Origin: Lachnospiraceae bacterium
Lineage (GTDB): Bacteria; Bacillota; Clostridia; Lachnospirales; Lachnospiraceae
Length of the DNA: 40,133 nucleotides
Direction: 5' to 3'
Assembly (NCBI GenBank): GCA_031272185.1
Contig: JAISUG010000096.1
Location: forward strand, 1-40,133
The position numbers and the translations under genes are program-made. Under the pieces are notes generated by a model. The model made no database searches and was not told the origin of the DNA. It saw nothing but the letters and a program-made list of their open reading frames with translations. Positions 1 through 7,614 of this stretch are shown piece by piece. How positions within the stretch are numbered: position 1 is the first letter of the stretch; each line of letters opens with the position of its first letter.

Positions 1-23
1 TCTACCAACTGAGCTAAAGGCGC
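1..23 (-). tRNA. tRNA gene, 5' part only (cut by window edge)
   Basis: Read on the minus strand from position 23, the sequence gives a seven-base acceptor strand GCGCCTT, then T8-A9, the D-stem GCTC and the D-loop motif AGTTGGTAGA, which is the standard first third of a bacterial tRNA. The anticodon lies outside the window, so the identity is not determined; a tRNA-Lys is possible from the acceptor and D-arm, but this is a guess. A consensus promoter for it lies at 175-203, with a repeat array in between. Confidence 0.85.
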
Positions 24-50
24 ATACCACCGTGCCGCGAAAGTCCGCCG

Positions 51-145
51 ATCCGAAGCCCTTTCAAGCCGAAGCCCCGTCAGACCGAAGCCCCGTCGGA
101 CCGAAGAACCACCGAACCGAAGCCCCGTTAGACCGAAGCCCCGTC
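51..145. repeat. 16-bp tandem repeat, six units, in the tRNA leader
   Basis: Six imperfect head-to-tail units of about 16 bp with the plus-strand core GACCGAAGCCCCGTC fill the space between the tRNA promoter and the tRNA. Transcribed on the minus strand, most units carry C-UUCG-G, the core of a very stable RNA tetraloop, although the flanking stem is weak (several G-U pairs). Apart from this array, nothing else is seen between the tRNA and the promoter. Confidence 0.85.
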
Positions 146-174
146 AGGGTCCCTTCGTCACAGGCACGATGAAT

Positions 175-203
175 ATCATATCCCATGCCTTTGGTTTTGT
201 CAA
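175..203 (-). promoter_or_regulatory. Consensus sigma-A promoter for the tRNA gene
   Basis: On the minus strand the -35 box is TTGACA (198-203), the spacer is 17 bp and the -10 box is TATGAT (175-180). It lies downstream of trxA and points toward the tRNA at the window edge, so it most likely drives that tRNA gene or a tRNA cluster. Confidence 0.8.
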
Positions 204-262
204 CACTTTTGTGAAGTTTTCGCTCACAGTAAATTCCCAAAGCAATTCCCGGAGCGATAAAC

Positions 263-583
263 CTACGACAGCACTTTCCCCAGCGCCGCGTCCAGCTCCG
301 ACTGTGAGACGGCACCGACGATGCGCTCCAGGGCCTCGCCGCCTTTGAACAATATAATGGTGGGGATGGACATGACGCGGTACTTGGCCGCGATGTCCTT
401 GGACTGGTCCACATTGACCTTGCCGACCTTCAGCCTGTCGCCGTGGGTCTCCTCCAGGGCGGCCACCAGCGGGGCTATCATCTTGCATGGCATGCACCAG
501 TCCGCATAGAAATCAACCAGGACCGGCACGCTTGACCCAATCACTTCGCTATCGAACGTATCGCTCGTGAAAATATTCGCCAT
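263..583 (-). CDS. trxA: Thioredoxin
   Basis: Cytoplasmic protein-disulfide reductase of 106 residues, the normal thioredoxin length. The active site is W29-C30-M31-P32-C33, and the conserved cis-proline is in SIPT (about residue 74). The classic thioredoxin dipeptide between the cysteines is Gly-Pro; here it is Met-Pro, which should alter redox potential or partner choice. The ATG at 583 follows the ribosome site TAAGGAGGT at good spacing. It lies 39 bp downstream of trmB on the same strand, and no terminator is visible between them, so the two are probably co-transcribed. It would be reduced by a thioredoxin reductase that is not in this window. The fold assignment is secure; whether it is the main cellular thioredoxin is not known. 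Confidence 0.95.
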   Translation of the reverse strand: MANIFTSDTFDSEVIGSSVPVLVDFYADWCMPCKMIAPLVAALEETHGDRLKVGKVNVDQSKDIAAKYRVMSIPTIILFKGGEALERIVGAVSQSELDAALGKVLS

Positions 584-622
584 CTCGACCTCCTTATGCT
601 TCGGCTCAATGTGGGATATATT

Positions 623-1507
623 TTAACGCAGTTTTGGCGGAAAAGCAACCAGTTTGCATATGGGTTTCCCTTTTCGCGCGAATTTTATTTCGTATTCCGT
701 TTCGACGTTTTCACAGGTGCCCCCATCTGCCCTGCGGCCACCGACCGCCCCCCCGACTTTCGTGTTCCGGCTTGAGGTGCCCCCATCCGCCCAGCGGCCG
801 CCCGACCCGGTTGTTTGGCCGCCCCCGCGCCCATCCATCCATGCGTGGAGATCTTCCGTCACCATGGCGATCTCCCAGCCCTTGTCCCCCAGGTTCTCCA
901 ATGAAAACGCAAACAGCTCACGGTTGTCCGTCTTGAGTTCCAGCCCCCCCGCAGCGCCCAGCACGGCCGCAAACCTGTCCAGGAACGCACCCGATGTGAG
1001 CCGCCTGTGGGCATGTCGCTTCTTGGGCCATGGGTCTGGGAAGTTTAGGTATATCTTCCCCACCTCCCCGGGGCCAAAGACCTCCGTCAGCGCGGCTGCA
1101 TCCATGCACAGGAAACGCAGGTTCTGGCGATCCACCCCGTCCCGGTCTACCCCCTGCAGCGCTTTCATAAGCACGCTGGCATAACGCTCCATGCCGATAA
1201 AATCAATCTCCGGGTGCATCCGGGCCATCTCCCTGACAAACCGCCCCTTGCCCATGCCGATTTCCACATATATGGGGCGGGCAGACGTCACACCCTGTGT
1301 TGTCTCTTGTGTTGTCTCTTGTGTTGTCCCTTGTGTTGTCCCTTGTGTTGTCTCTTGTGTTGTCCCCGGCGATGTTTCACGTGGCGCTGTCGCCACGCCG
1401 CAGCCAAACCATGCCCCCCATCTCCCACGCATGGATACCGGGTCCGCCACCACCAGCGGATGCCCAGCTACAAACCCCTCCGACCCCGGAATATGCCTCA
1501 GCCGCAC
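623..1507 (-). CDS. trmB: tRNA (guanine-N7-)-methyltransferase with two repeat inserts
   Basis: SAM-dependent enzyme forming m7G46 in tRNA. The family signatures are present: the SAM-binding strand VEIGMGKGRF (about 81-90) and NFPDPWPKKRH (about 155-165). I chose the GTG at 1507 because the protein then begins MRLRHIPG as the family does, and AGGGGGG lies about 9 bases upstream; a TTG at 1537 in frame has no such support. The product is 294 residues against about 210-230 usual. The excess is two inserts: six TTQ-rich units (about 45-72), from a 12-bp DNA repeat, placed before the SAM strand, and a Gly/Arg-rich stretch (about 223-266), made from a 60-bp repeat, placed before the conserved C-terminal TEYEIKF segment. 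All catalytic motifs remain intact, so the enzyme is probably active. It is followed by trxA. Confidence 0.93.
   Translation of the reverse strand: MRLRHIPGSEGFVAGHPLVVADPVSMRGRWGAWFGCGVATAPRETSPGTTQETTQGTTQGTTQETTQETTQGVTSARPIYVEIGMGKGRFVREMARMHPEIDFIGMERYASVLMKALQGVDRDGVDRQNLRFLCMDAAALTEVFGPGEVGKIYLNFPDPWPKKRHAHRRLTSGAFLDRFAAVLGAAGGLELKTDNRELFAFSLENLGDKGWEIAMVTEDLHAWMDGRGGGQTTGSGGRWADGGTSSRNTKVGGAVGGRRADGGTCENVETEYEIKFARKGKPICKLVAFPPKLR
714..833. repeat. 60-bp direct repeat inside trmB
   Basis: Two copies of a segment beginning AGGTGCCCCCATC occur at 714 and 774, exactly 60 bp (20 codons) apart. They encode the related stretches RRADGGT and RWADGGT in the C-terminal insert of TrmB. The copies diverge toward the end. 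Confidence 0.7.
1296..1367. repeat. 12-bp tandem repeat, six units, inside trmB
   Basis: Six consecutive 12-bp units with plus-strand sequence TGTGTTGTCTCT or TGTGTTGTCCCT. On the coding strand each adds four codons, giving alternating TTQE and TTQG. The near identity of the units indicates recent slippage or unequal exchange. Confidence 0.95.
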
Positions 1508-1552
1508 CTTGACACCCCCCCTGCGAAAAATGCGCAAACACCAACGCCCACC

Positions 1553-1582
1553 ACTATATCACAAAGACCGGCATTTTGCCAG
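1553..1582 (-). promoter_or_regulatory. Probable promoter of trmB-trxA
   Basis: On the minus strand a -10 box TATAGT (1553-1558) lies 18 bp from a weak -35 box CTGGCA (1577-1582), 46 bp upstream of the trmB start. The -10 is good and the -35 matches four of six consensus bases. It sits back to back with the promoter at 1603-1631. Confidence 0.4.
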
Positions 1583-1602
1583 AGGAAACTTGGGCGGCCG
1601 CC

Positions 1603-1631
1603 TTGCAGTTTTCCTTATTTCCTTGTATAAT
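1603..1631 (+). promoter_or_regulatory. Promoter of the DUF4145-like membrane protein gene
   Basis: TTGCAG (1603-1608), a 17-bp spacer and a perfect TATAAT (1626-1631) lie 77 bp upstream of the ATG at 1708. The 29-bp duplication at 1632-1689 lies in the 5' untranslated region. Confidence 0.75.
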
Positions 1632-1689
1632 GTCAATGTCCGGGTGGCTGGAGAAAGACCGTCAATGTCCGGGTGACTGGAGAAAGACC
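1632..1689. repeat. 29-bp tandem duplication in a 5' UTR
   Basis: Two adjacent 29-bp copies (1632-1660 and 1661-1689) differ at one base. They begin GTCAATGTCCGGGTG. They lie between the -10 box and the ribosome site of the downstream gene, so the leader RNA carries both. Confidence 0.92.
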
Positions 1690-1707
1690 CCAAGGGAGCG
1701 GCTCTTT

Positions 1708-3111
1708 ATGGAAAAACCCGCGCAGGCGAACAGCTGGGAGCGCATAAGGCAAGGCGTGCTGGAAACGGAACGGTTGATGGGCCAAAAGCAGTACAACCTT
1801 TCCATGGTCAAAGCCCGCCAGACATTGGAATACATGGTAAAAACCCTTTGCGACCTGTATGGCCTGCAGCAGAGGGAGCTTTCGCTCGCCATCGACGAGC
1901 TTTTCCGCCTACGCAAGATCAGCGAATACACCAAGGAGCACTACCACGGCATCCGCATCATCGGGAACAAGGCGATCCACGAGGGATACCAAAGTGCATT
2001 TGACTGCGCCGAAGCATACCACATGCTCTCCCAGGAAGTGCTGATTTTTTCCAAGGACAACACCATCCGCAAAGCCATGGCCAAACGCAAGGCCAAGCAG
2101 CCCGTGCGCAGCAAGCCTACAGGCAGTTCGACCCCGTCAAAGAAGGCCGCCGATAAAGCGACCCTTGCCGCTGCCCCCGCAAACAGGGAAAACGCAGCAC
2201 ATGCATCTGACTCAAATAGAGACGCCTCCAAATCGGCCCCTGCCAAAGCGGCCGCCTCCAAACAGGCAGACCATGCCCGCAGCGCCCATAAACGCCCTGC
2301 CGGATCCGGGGTGCGGCGCAGGCGCAGGCACTTCCCTTGGATGCCTATAGCGATATTCATCTGCCTGCTGGTGATATGCTTCTTCATAGCGCGGCTGCTC
2401 TTGGCCGCATCCGGCGCCCAAAGCGCCGGCGACGTCCTGTCCCAGGGTGCGCTGTCTGACGCCCAAGGCGACCCGGCGCAGGGCCCTGCCGCCACTGCTT
2501 CGTCCGATGCCGCAACCACCGCAGATACAGATATTGCGGGCCAGACCACCCCCGCGCCCTCCTCGGCGGCCCAGACCGCCACCGCGGCCCAGACCACCAC
2601 CACCGCCGCACCGCAGACCAAACCTACCGCCACCACCGCCGGCCAGACCACTACCACCGCGGCCCAAACCACCACCGCGGCTTCACAGACCAAACCCGCC
2701 TCCACCACCGCAGCCCCTACCACCACCACCGCAGCCGCTCCAACCACTGCCACCACCGCAGCTCAAACCAAACCCGCCTCCACCACCGTAGCTGCTACCA
2801 CCGCCGCACCGCAGACCAAGGCGCCTACCACAAAAGCCCCCACATCCACCACAGCGGCGCCCGTCGTCACCGCCCCTGCCACCACTGCCCCGGCCGAGAC
2901 CACCCCCGCCGCCACAACCGCAGCCGTCACTACCGTCTCGCCCAAACCGCCCAATATAGTCTCTTCGTCGGGCGAGGGGGCCCCAGGCATCGTCTCCCCC
3001 GCCGAAACCACCGGCGCGCCCGGACCTACCGGCGCCGAACCGGGATCCGGGGCTTCCTCCGGCTCCCAGTCCCCGTCAGAGCCCATACCGTCTTTCTCGC
3101 TGACCCCGTGA
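1708..3111 (+). CDS. Membrane-anchored DUF4145/HEPN-like protein with Thr/Ala-rich tail
   Basis: 467 residues. An N-terminal helical domain (about 8-120) contains RQTLEYMVKTLCDLYG and YHGIRIIGNKAIHEGY, a pattern like the DUF4145 branch of the HEPN superfamily; this is a resemblance by eye. A basic linker follows, then a single membrane segment (about 211-233), then about 230 residues rich in Thr, Ala, Pro and Gln with repeated TTAA and QTKP motifs. By the positive-inside rule the helical domain should be cytoplasmic and the tail outside the cell, like a wall-spanning, possibly glycosylated stalk. The ATG at 1708 was chosen for AAGGGAGCG just upstream and because the domain starts there. It has its own promoter (1603) and is divergent from trmB. 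Function unknown. Confidence 0.8.
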   Translation: MEKPAQANSWERIRQGVLETERLMGQKQYNLSMVKARQTLEYMVKTLCDLYGLQQRELSLAIDELFRLRKISEYTKEHYHGIRIIGNKAIHEGYQSAFDCAEAYHMLSQEVLIFSKDNTIRKAMAKRKAKQPVRSKPTGSSTPSKKAADKATLAAAPANRENAAHASDSNRDASKSAPAKAAASKQADHARSAHKRPAGSGVRRRRRHFPWMPIAIFICLLVICFFIARLLLAASGAQSAGDVLSQGALSDAQGDPAQGPAATASSDAATTADTDIAGQTTPAPSSAAQTATAAQTTTTAAPQTKPTATTAGQTTTTAAQTTTAASQTKPASTTAAPTTTTAAAPTTATTAAQTKPASTTVAATTAAPQTKAPTTKAPTSTTAAPVVTAPATTAPAETTPAATTAAVTTVSPKPPNIVSSSGEGAPGIVSPAETTGAPGPTGAEPGSGASSGSQSPSEPIPSFSLTP

Positions 3112-3388
3112 AGCCGGCATGAACCGCGAGTTTGGGCTTGACCCGCTAACCACCGACAGCTTCGCCTCCCTGTCCATCCGTGAAACCGCCGTAAGCAGCA
3201 GGCCTGGGCTTGACCCATCCGGCAACAGTGGGCTTTCCGCCAATAAATTAAATTTTCATAACCATTCTATTAAATGTTCTGTATCAAATGCGTTTCCCCC
3301 TACAAAAGCACTGGAATTTTTTGAGAAAAGTAGTATGATATGTTTCAAATTGCAATGGGTGCCGTTGCGATGTGGAAAGGAGATCTTT

Positions 3389-3700
3389 TTGGAGAACATT
3401 ATCAGCAAACTGTCCGAAATCGAGTCCAGCGCATCCGCGGTCATGGATGACGCCCTCGCCCAAAAAAAGGCGATGGAGTCCGATTTTGCGAAACGCCGCG
3501 ACGATTTCGATGCGGCGCTGGATGCCTCCACCGAAGAGCAGCTGGCCAAGCTGCGCAAGTCCATGGAAGAGTCGGCGCAAAAGACCCTGGGCGCTCTCCG
3601 GGCGCAGGCCGAGGATACGTTGCACCGCCTGGATGAGCTGTATGAAACCCGCCATGAAGAGTTTGCCGGGCAGATTTTCTCACAGCTTACCGCCGTCTGA
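3389..3700 (+). CDS. ntpF: V-type ATPase peripheral-stalk subunit (G/H type)
   Basis: 103 residues, almost wholly helical and charged (for example SDFAKRRDDFDAALDAS and a run of KLRKSMEES), predicted as a long coiled coil. This fits the small G/H subunit that pairs with subunit E in the peripheral stalk of V/A-type ATPases. The TTG at 3389 is chosen because AAAGGAGA lies 6 bases upstream and the family-like N-terminus ENIISKLSEIESSA begins there; an open frame runs further upstream but is not conserved in character. It is the first gene of the nine-gene operon. Upstream (3112-3388) no convincing -35/-10 pair is seen; TATGAT at 3334-3339 is a candidate -10 with a poor -35. Small coiled-coil proteins are hard to assign, so position in the operon is the main evidence. 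Confidence 0.75.
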   Translation: MENIISKLSEIESSASAVMDDALAQKKAMESDFAKRRDDFDAALDASTEEQLAKLRKSMEESAQKTLGALRAQAEDTLHRLDELYETRHEEFAGQIFSQLTAV

Positions 3701-3740
3701 CACGCTTGTGCCGTTTATCTGATTTTGTAGAGGGTTTGAC

Positions 3741-4778
3741 ATGATTTCATTGCTTGATTACAGCGGCATCCGCACCAAAACCAAGGCATTGGAGGGAAAG
3801 CTCCTAAGCCCCCATGATTTCGATTCCCTGGCCCATGCGGCCTCGGTCCCGGAAGCCGTGGAGTTTTTGCGGGGGCGCCCCGGCTACGGCGGGATCTTCG
3901 CCAACCTGGAGAGCGCCTACCTGCATAGGGACATGATCGAAAGGCTGCTGAACCGTTCCCTCTACCGGGATTTCGAAAAACTTTACAAATTCGCGACACG
4001 GCGCCAGCGGGACTTCCTGGATTACTATTTCCTTTACCTGGAAATATCCATACTTAAAAAATTCATGCGGGCGTTGGCGGGGCGCCAAAACGCCCCTGTT
4101 GACCCGGGGGGCGACCATGCATTTTTCAACCGGCACTCTTCCCTCGACCTAAAAAGGGTGGCTGCCTGCACCTCCCTGGACGAACTGGCACAGTATCTGG
4201 CCACCACCCGCTTCGGGGCCATGCTGGAAGGGCTTTTGGGGAAAGAGGGGCTCACGCTGTTTGATTACGAGATGCAGCTGGACAGGTATTTTTTCACCTC
4301 CTTTTGGAAGCGCAAATGGGCGAAGTCGCTGCCCCTTACCAAATGCAACGGCACCAAGCTGGACCTGCTCAACCTCCAGTGGATATACCGCTCGAAAAAG
4401 TACTACGCCCTGGACAATGCGCAGATCGTGTCGCTGCTGATACCCGACACCTACCGCCTGAAAAAGGGCGAGATCTCGGCTCTGGTGGAGGCCCAGGGCA
4501 CGACGGAGTTTTTCGATGCCCTGCGCAAAACCGCCTACGGCAAACTCCTGGAGCGGACCCAGGACGAGGGCGGGCACACCGACATCGAACGCCTCTATGA
4601 GCAAGTGCTCAACCGCGTTTACGAGCAGACCGAGAAAGAACAGCCTTACTCCCTGGCCACCCTCAACTCCTACCTGTATTTCAAGGAATTGGAAATCAGG
4701 AAAATCGTGACCACCGTGGAAGGCATCCGATATGGGCTTGGCCCGGATGAAATCGGCTCCTATGTCATAAAACTGTAG
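3741..4778 (+). CDS. ntpC: V-type ATPase subunit C (d-type)
   Basis: 345 residues, the usual length of the NtpC/AtpC (eukaryotic d-like) subunit. This funnel-shaped protein couples the central rotor stalk (subunits D and F) to the membrane c/K ring. The sequence is helical and soluble, with family-like segments such as RDFEKLYKFATRRQRDF and the C-terminal LNSYLYFKELEIRKI...EGIRYGL. The ATG at 3741 follows AGAGGG. It lies 40 bp after the stalk gene and is followed, after 67 bp, by ntpI. No unusual inserts are seen. Confidence 0.92.
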   Translation: MISLLDYSGIRTKTKALEGKLLSPHDFDSLAHAASVPEAVEFLRGRPGYGGIFANLESAYLHRDMIERLLNRSLYRDFEKLYKFATRRQRDFLDYYFLYLEISILKKFMRALAGRQNAPVDPGGDHAFFNRHSSLDLKRVAACTSLDELAQYLATTRFGAMLEGLLGKEGLTLFDYEMQLDRYFFTSFWKRKWAKSLPLTKCNGTKLDLLNLQWIYRSKKYYALDNAQIVSLLIPDTYRLKKGEISALVEAQGTTEFFDALRKTAYGKLLERTQDEGGHTDIERLYEQVLNRVYEQTEKEQPYSLATLNSYLYFKELEIRKIVTTVEGIRYGLGPDEIGSYVIKL

Positions 4779-4845
4779 GGCCACCGGGGCGGGGGCATCC
4801 GCCCGGGGATGATTCCTCTTCGAATATGGTTAAGGGGGTGCGCCA

Positions 4846-6822
4846 TTGATTGAAAGAATGAAATTCTTGAGCATAACGGGGCCCAAGGGGGACCTGGACA
4901 GGATGATAGACACCTACCTGTCCCGCTATGAGATCCACCTGGAAAATGCCCTCTCCGAGCTCAAGACGGTGAAGGACCTGCGGCCATACCAGGAAACCAA
5001 CCCCTACAAGGAAGAGCTGGCCAAGATGGCGGAGCTTCAAAAGCTCATGGAACAGCCCGCCAGGGGGGCCGCTCCCAAAGACAGGCAGGCCGCACCCGCA
5101 AAGCCCGCGGCCGCACCTGGCGCGCCCTCGGTGGAGGACGCCGTCAAACTCATAGCCGAGATGACCCAGGAGGTGCAGGCGCTCCTGGACAGACAGAAGG
5201 ATTTGGAGGCGAAAGAAGCCTCGTACCAGGAGCTGCTGGACAAAATCAAGCCCTTCGTGGGGCTGGAATACGACGTGGCGGCCATACTGCGATTCAAGTA
5301 CATCCGATTCCGCTTCGGGCGCATTGCCAAAGAATACTACGACAAATTCGTCAATTACGTATACGACACCATCGACACGGTGTTTTGCAAATGCCAGGAG
5401 GACGGCGACTACGTCTGGGGCGTGTATTTCGTCCCGGAGCCACTGTCCGAAAAAGTGGACGCCATCTATGCGTCCATGCATTTCGAGCGCACCTTCCTCC
5501 CGGACGAATACGAGGGCACGCCGTCCCAGTCCACGGCCAAGCTCACGGACGCCATCGCCGCCCTGCAAAAGGAGAGGGAAGGCGCCCAAGCGTCGGTGCG
5601 CACGCTGTTTGACACCAAACGGGAGGCCTTCGACGCCGCATGCCGCAAGCTGGGGACCTACGCCCAGAATTTCGACATACGCAAACTGGCCGCCTGCACG
5701 AAACAGGAAGTCAACACTTTCTATATACTGTGCGGCTGGATGGCCCATGGGGACGCCTTGCGTTTCCGCGCCGAAATCGCGGACGACGCCAACGTGTTCG
5801 CCGTGGTGGAGGACGACCACTCCAACCTGGCCAGCCGGCCACCCACCAAACTGCACAACCTGGGGCTTTTCAGGCCATTCGAGACATTCACCCAGATGTA
5901 CGGCCTCCCCGCATACAACGAGCTGGACCCCACGCTCCTCATCGCCCTCACCTACTCGGCGCTGTTCGGGTTCATGTTCGGCGACCTGGGCCAGGGCTTC
6001 CTGCTGTTTGCCGGCGGCGTGCTGCTCTACTATAGACGCAAACTGAACCTGGCGGCCATCGTTTCCTGCTGCGGGATTTCCTCCATGATATTCGGCCTGC
6101 TGTTTGGGAGCGTTTTCGGGTTCGAGGACGTGCTGCCCGCGCTATGGATGCGCCCCACCCTGGCCATGTCACAGCTGCCGCTGCTGGGCAAGCTCAACAC
6201 GGTCTTCATCGTGGCCATCTCCCTGGGGATGGTGATCACATTGTTCACCATGGTGCTCAATATCATAAACAGCCTGAAGTCCCGCAACATGGACAAGCTG
6301 CTGTTTGACCACAATGGTTTCGCGGGCCTGGTGTTCTACGGGGCCCTGGCGCTGACCGTGTTTTCTTTCATAGCGGGGCTGCCCCACATCGCCGCGGCCA
6401 TCGCAGCATTGCTTTTCGGCGTGCCATTGGCCGCCATATTCCTGAAAGAACCCCTTACCGCCATAGTCGAGAAAAAAGCCGAAAAGATGCCCAAAGAAAA
6501 AGCGATGTTCTTCGTCCAGAATTTTTTTGAGCTGTTCGAGGTGCTGCTTAGCTACTTCTCCAACACGCTCTCATTCGTCCGGGTGGGGGCCTTTGCCATC
6601 AGCCACGCTGCCATGATGGAAGTGGTGTTCATGCTGGCGGGCGCGGAGAGCGGCCACCTTAACCCCCTGGTGGTGGTGTTGGGGAACCTGTTCGTATGCG
6701 GCATGGAGGGCCTCATCGTGGGCATCCAGGTGCTGCGTCTGGAATACTATGAACTGTTTTCGCGGTTTTACCAAGGAACGGGGCGCAGTTTCATCCCCTA
6801 CAGCCGTAAACCCATGATTTGA
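4846..6822 (+). CDS. ntpI: V-type ATPase subunit I (membrane stator, a-type)
   Basis: 658 residues, the normal size. The N-terminal half is a cytoplasmic helical arm; the C-terminal half from about residue 365 holds seven or eight membrane segments. The essential stator arginine is R579 in SFVRVGAFAISHA, the counterpart of the SxxRxxALxxAH motif of V-ATPase a subunits, which faces the ion-binding Glu of the K ring. The TTG at 4846 is preferred over the ATG at 4858: AAGGGGGTG is properly placed for it, and the family begins with IExMK. An Ala/Pro-rich loop (about 70-100) interrupts the cytoplasmic arm and may be a milder example of the low-complexity inserts seen elsewhere in this window. Confidence 0.95.
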   Translation: MIERMKFLSITGPKGDLDRMIDTYLSRYEIHLENALSELKTVKDLRPYQETNPYKEELAKMAELQKLMEQPARGAAPKDRQAAPAKPAAAPGAPSVEDAVKLIAEMTQEVQALLDRQKDLEAKEASYQELLDKIKPFVGLEYDVAAILRFKYIRFRFGRIAKEYYDKFVNYVYDTIDTVFCKCQEDGDYVWGVYFVPEPLSEKVDAIYASMHFERTFLPDEYEGTPSQSTAKLTDAIAALQKEREGAQASVRTLFDTKREAFDAACRKLGTYAQNFDIRKLAACTKQEVNTFYILCGWMAHGDALRFRAEIADDANVFAVVEDDHSNLASRPPTKLHNLGLFRPFETFTQMYGLPAYNELDPTLLIALTYSALFGFMFGDLGQGFLLFAGGVLLYYRRKLNLAAIVSCCGISSMIFGLLFGSVFGFEDVLPALWMRPTLAMSQLPLLGKLNTVFIVAISLGMVITLFTMVLNIINSLKSRNMDKLLFDHNGFAGLVFYGALALTVFSFIAGLPHIAAAIAALLFGVPLAAIFLKEPLTAIVEKKAEKMPKEKAMFFVQNFFELFEVLLSYFSNTLSFVRVGAFAISHAAMMEVVFMLAGAESGHLNPLVVVLGNLFVCGMEGLIVGIQVLRLEYYELFSRFYQGTGRSFIPYSRKPMI

Positions 6823-6836
6823 AAGGAGAGTCACCC

Positions 6837-7268
6837 ATGACTGTCGCAAGCAAGCTCATATTGTCAATGCTGCTGCTAACGAGCATCGTTTTGCCCTTTG
6901 GCCTGTTCAAGGCGGGGGCAAAGACCAAAGGCCGCTACCTGGCCGCCCTGGGCGTGAACATCGCCGCGTTTTTCGGGATCATGGCCTACTGCCTGCTCTT
7001 TGTGTTTGTGGGCAATGCCCTCGCCGCCGAAACAGGTGAGGCCGCGAGCGCATCCGCGGCCGGCATGGGCTACATCGCCGCGGCCGTCGCCACGGGGATG
7101 AGCTGCATAGGCGGCGGGATAGCCGTTTCGGCTGCCGCCAGTGCGGCGCTGGGCGCGCTCAGCGAGGACAGCACCATCATGGGCAAGTCCCTGATCTTCG
7201 TGGGCCTGGCCGAAGGCGTGTGCCTGTACGGGTTCCTGATTTCCTTCATGATTTTAGGAAAGCTGTGA
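6837..7268 (+). CDS. ntpK: V-type ATPase rotor ring subunit K
   Basis: 143 residues with four membrane segments, a two-hairpin proteolipid. The ion-binding carboxylate is E126 in VGLAEGVCLYGF. The glycine-rich helix 3 reads MSCIGGGIAVSAAASAALGALSE; no glutamine is seen there, whereas the sodium-binding Enterococcus hirae NtpK uses one in this helix, so ion specificity (proton or sodium) is uncertain. The N-terminal hairpin carries no obvious carboxylate, giving one site per four helices. The ATG at 6837 follows AAGGAGA 7 bases away, and starts 14 bp after ntpI. Confidence 0.92.
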   Translation: MTVASKLILSMLLLTSIVLPFGLFKAGAKTKGRYLAALGVNIAAFFGIMAYCLLFVFVGNALAAETGEAASASAAGMGYIAAAVATGMSCIGGGIAVSAAASAALGALSEDSTIMGKSLIFVGLAEGVCLYGFLISFMILGKL

Positions 7269-7272
7269 CCCC

Positions 7273-7578
7273 ATGAAGATGTTCCTCATAAGCGACAATG
7301 TAGACACCCAGACGGGGATGCGCCTGGCGGGGGTCGAGGGCGTGGTGGTGCACGCCCGCCAGGAGCTGAAGTCCGCCATCGCCAAGGCGGCCTTGGACAA
7401 GGACATCGGCATAGTGCTGCTGACGGAAAAGTTCGGGCGGCAGTTCCCGGACGTGGTAAATGAGGCGAAGATGTCAAAGGCCCCGCTGTTCGTGGAGATC
7501 CCCGACCGCCATGGCACCGGCCGCTCGCCCAATTTCATAACCGACTACGTGGATGAGGCCATCGGGCTGAAACTGTGA
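7273..7578 (+). CDS. ntpG: V-type ATPase subunit F (central stalk)
   Basis: 101 residues, the expected length. It begins KMFLISDNVDTQTGMRLAGVEG, the Rossmann-like N-terminal half of subunit F, and includes ADx-type beta strands such as IGIVLLTEKFG. It binds subunit D in the rotating central shaft. Named ntpG here after the Enterococcus hirae convention (NtpG is the F subunit). It starts 4 bp after ntpK, so translation is probably coupled. Confidence 0.92.
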   Translation: MKMFLISDNVDTQTGMRLAGVEGVVVHARQELKSAIAKAALDKDIGIVLLTEKFGRQFPDVVNEAKMSKAPLFVEIPDRHGTGRSPNFITDYVDEAIGLKL

Positions 7579-7614
7579 AGTTTGCCATAGCTCAAAGATT
7601 GTGAGGGTTGCGAC

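Noticed and set aside
1941..2756. 271-codon open frame antisense to the DUF4145-like gene, rich in Val and Ala
   Set aside because: It mirrors the Thr/Ala-coding repeats of the real gene, has no family resemblance and no ribosome site.
3119..3388. N-terminal extension of the first ATPase gene by 90 codons
   Set aside because: The extra part has no coiled-coil character, and a well-placed ribosome site precedes the TTG at 3389.
4765..5856. Long open frame antisense to ntpI (363 codons), with similar long antisense frames in ntpA, ntpB, gyrB and gyrA
   Set aside because: High GC content leaves few stop codons opposite conserved genes; the translations have no recognisable domains.
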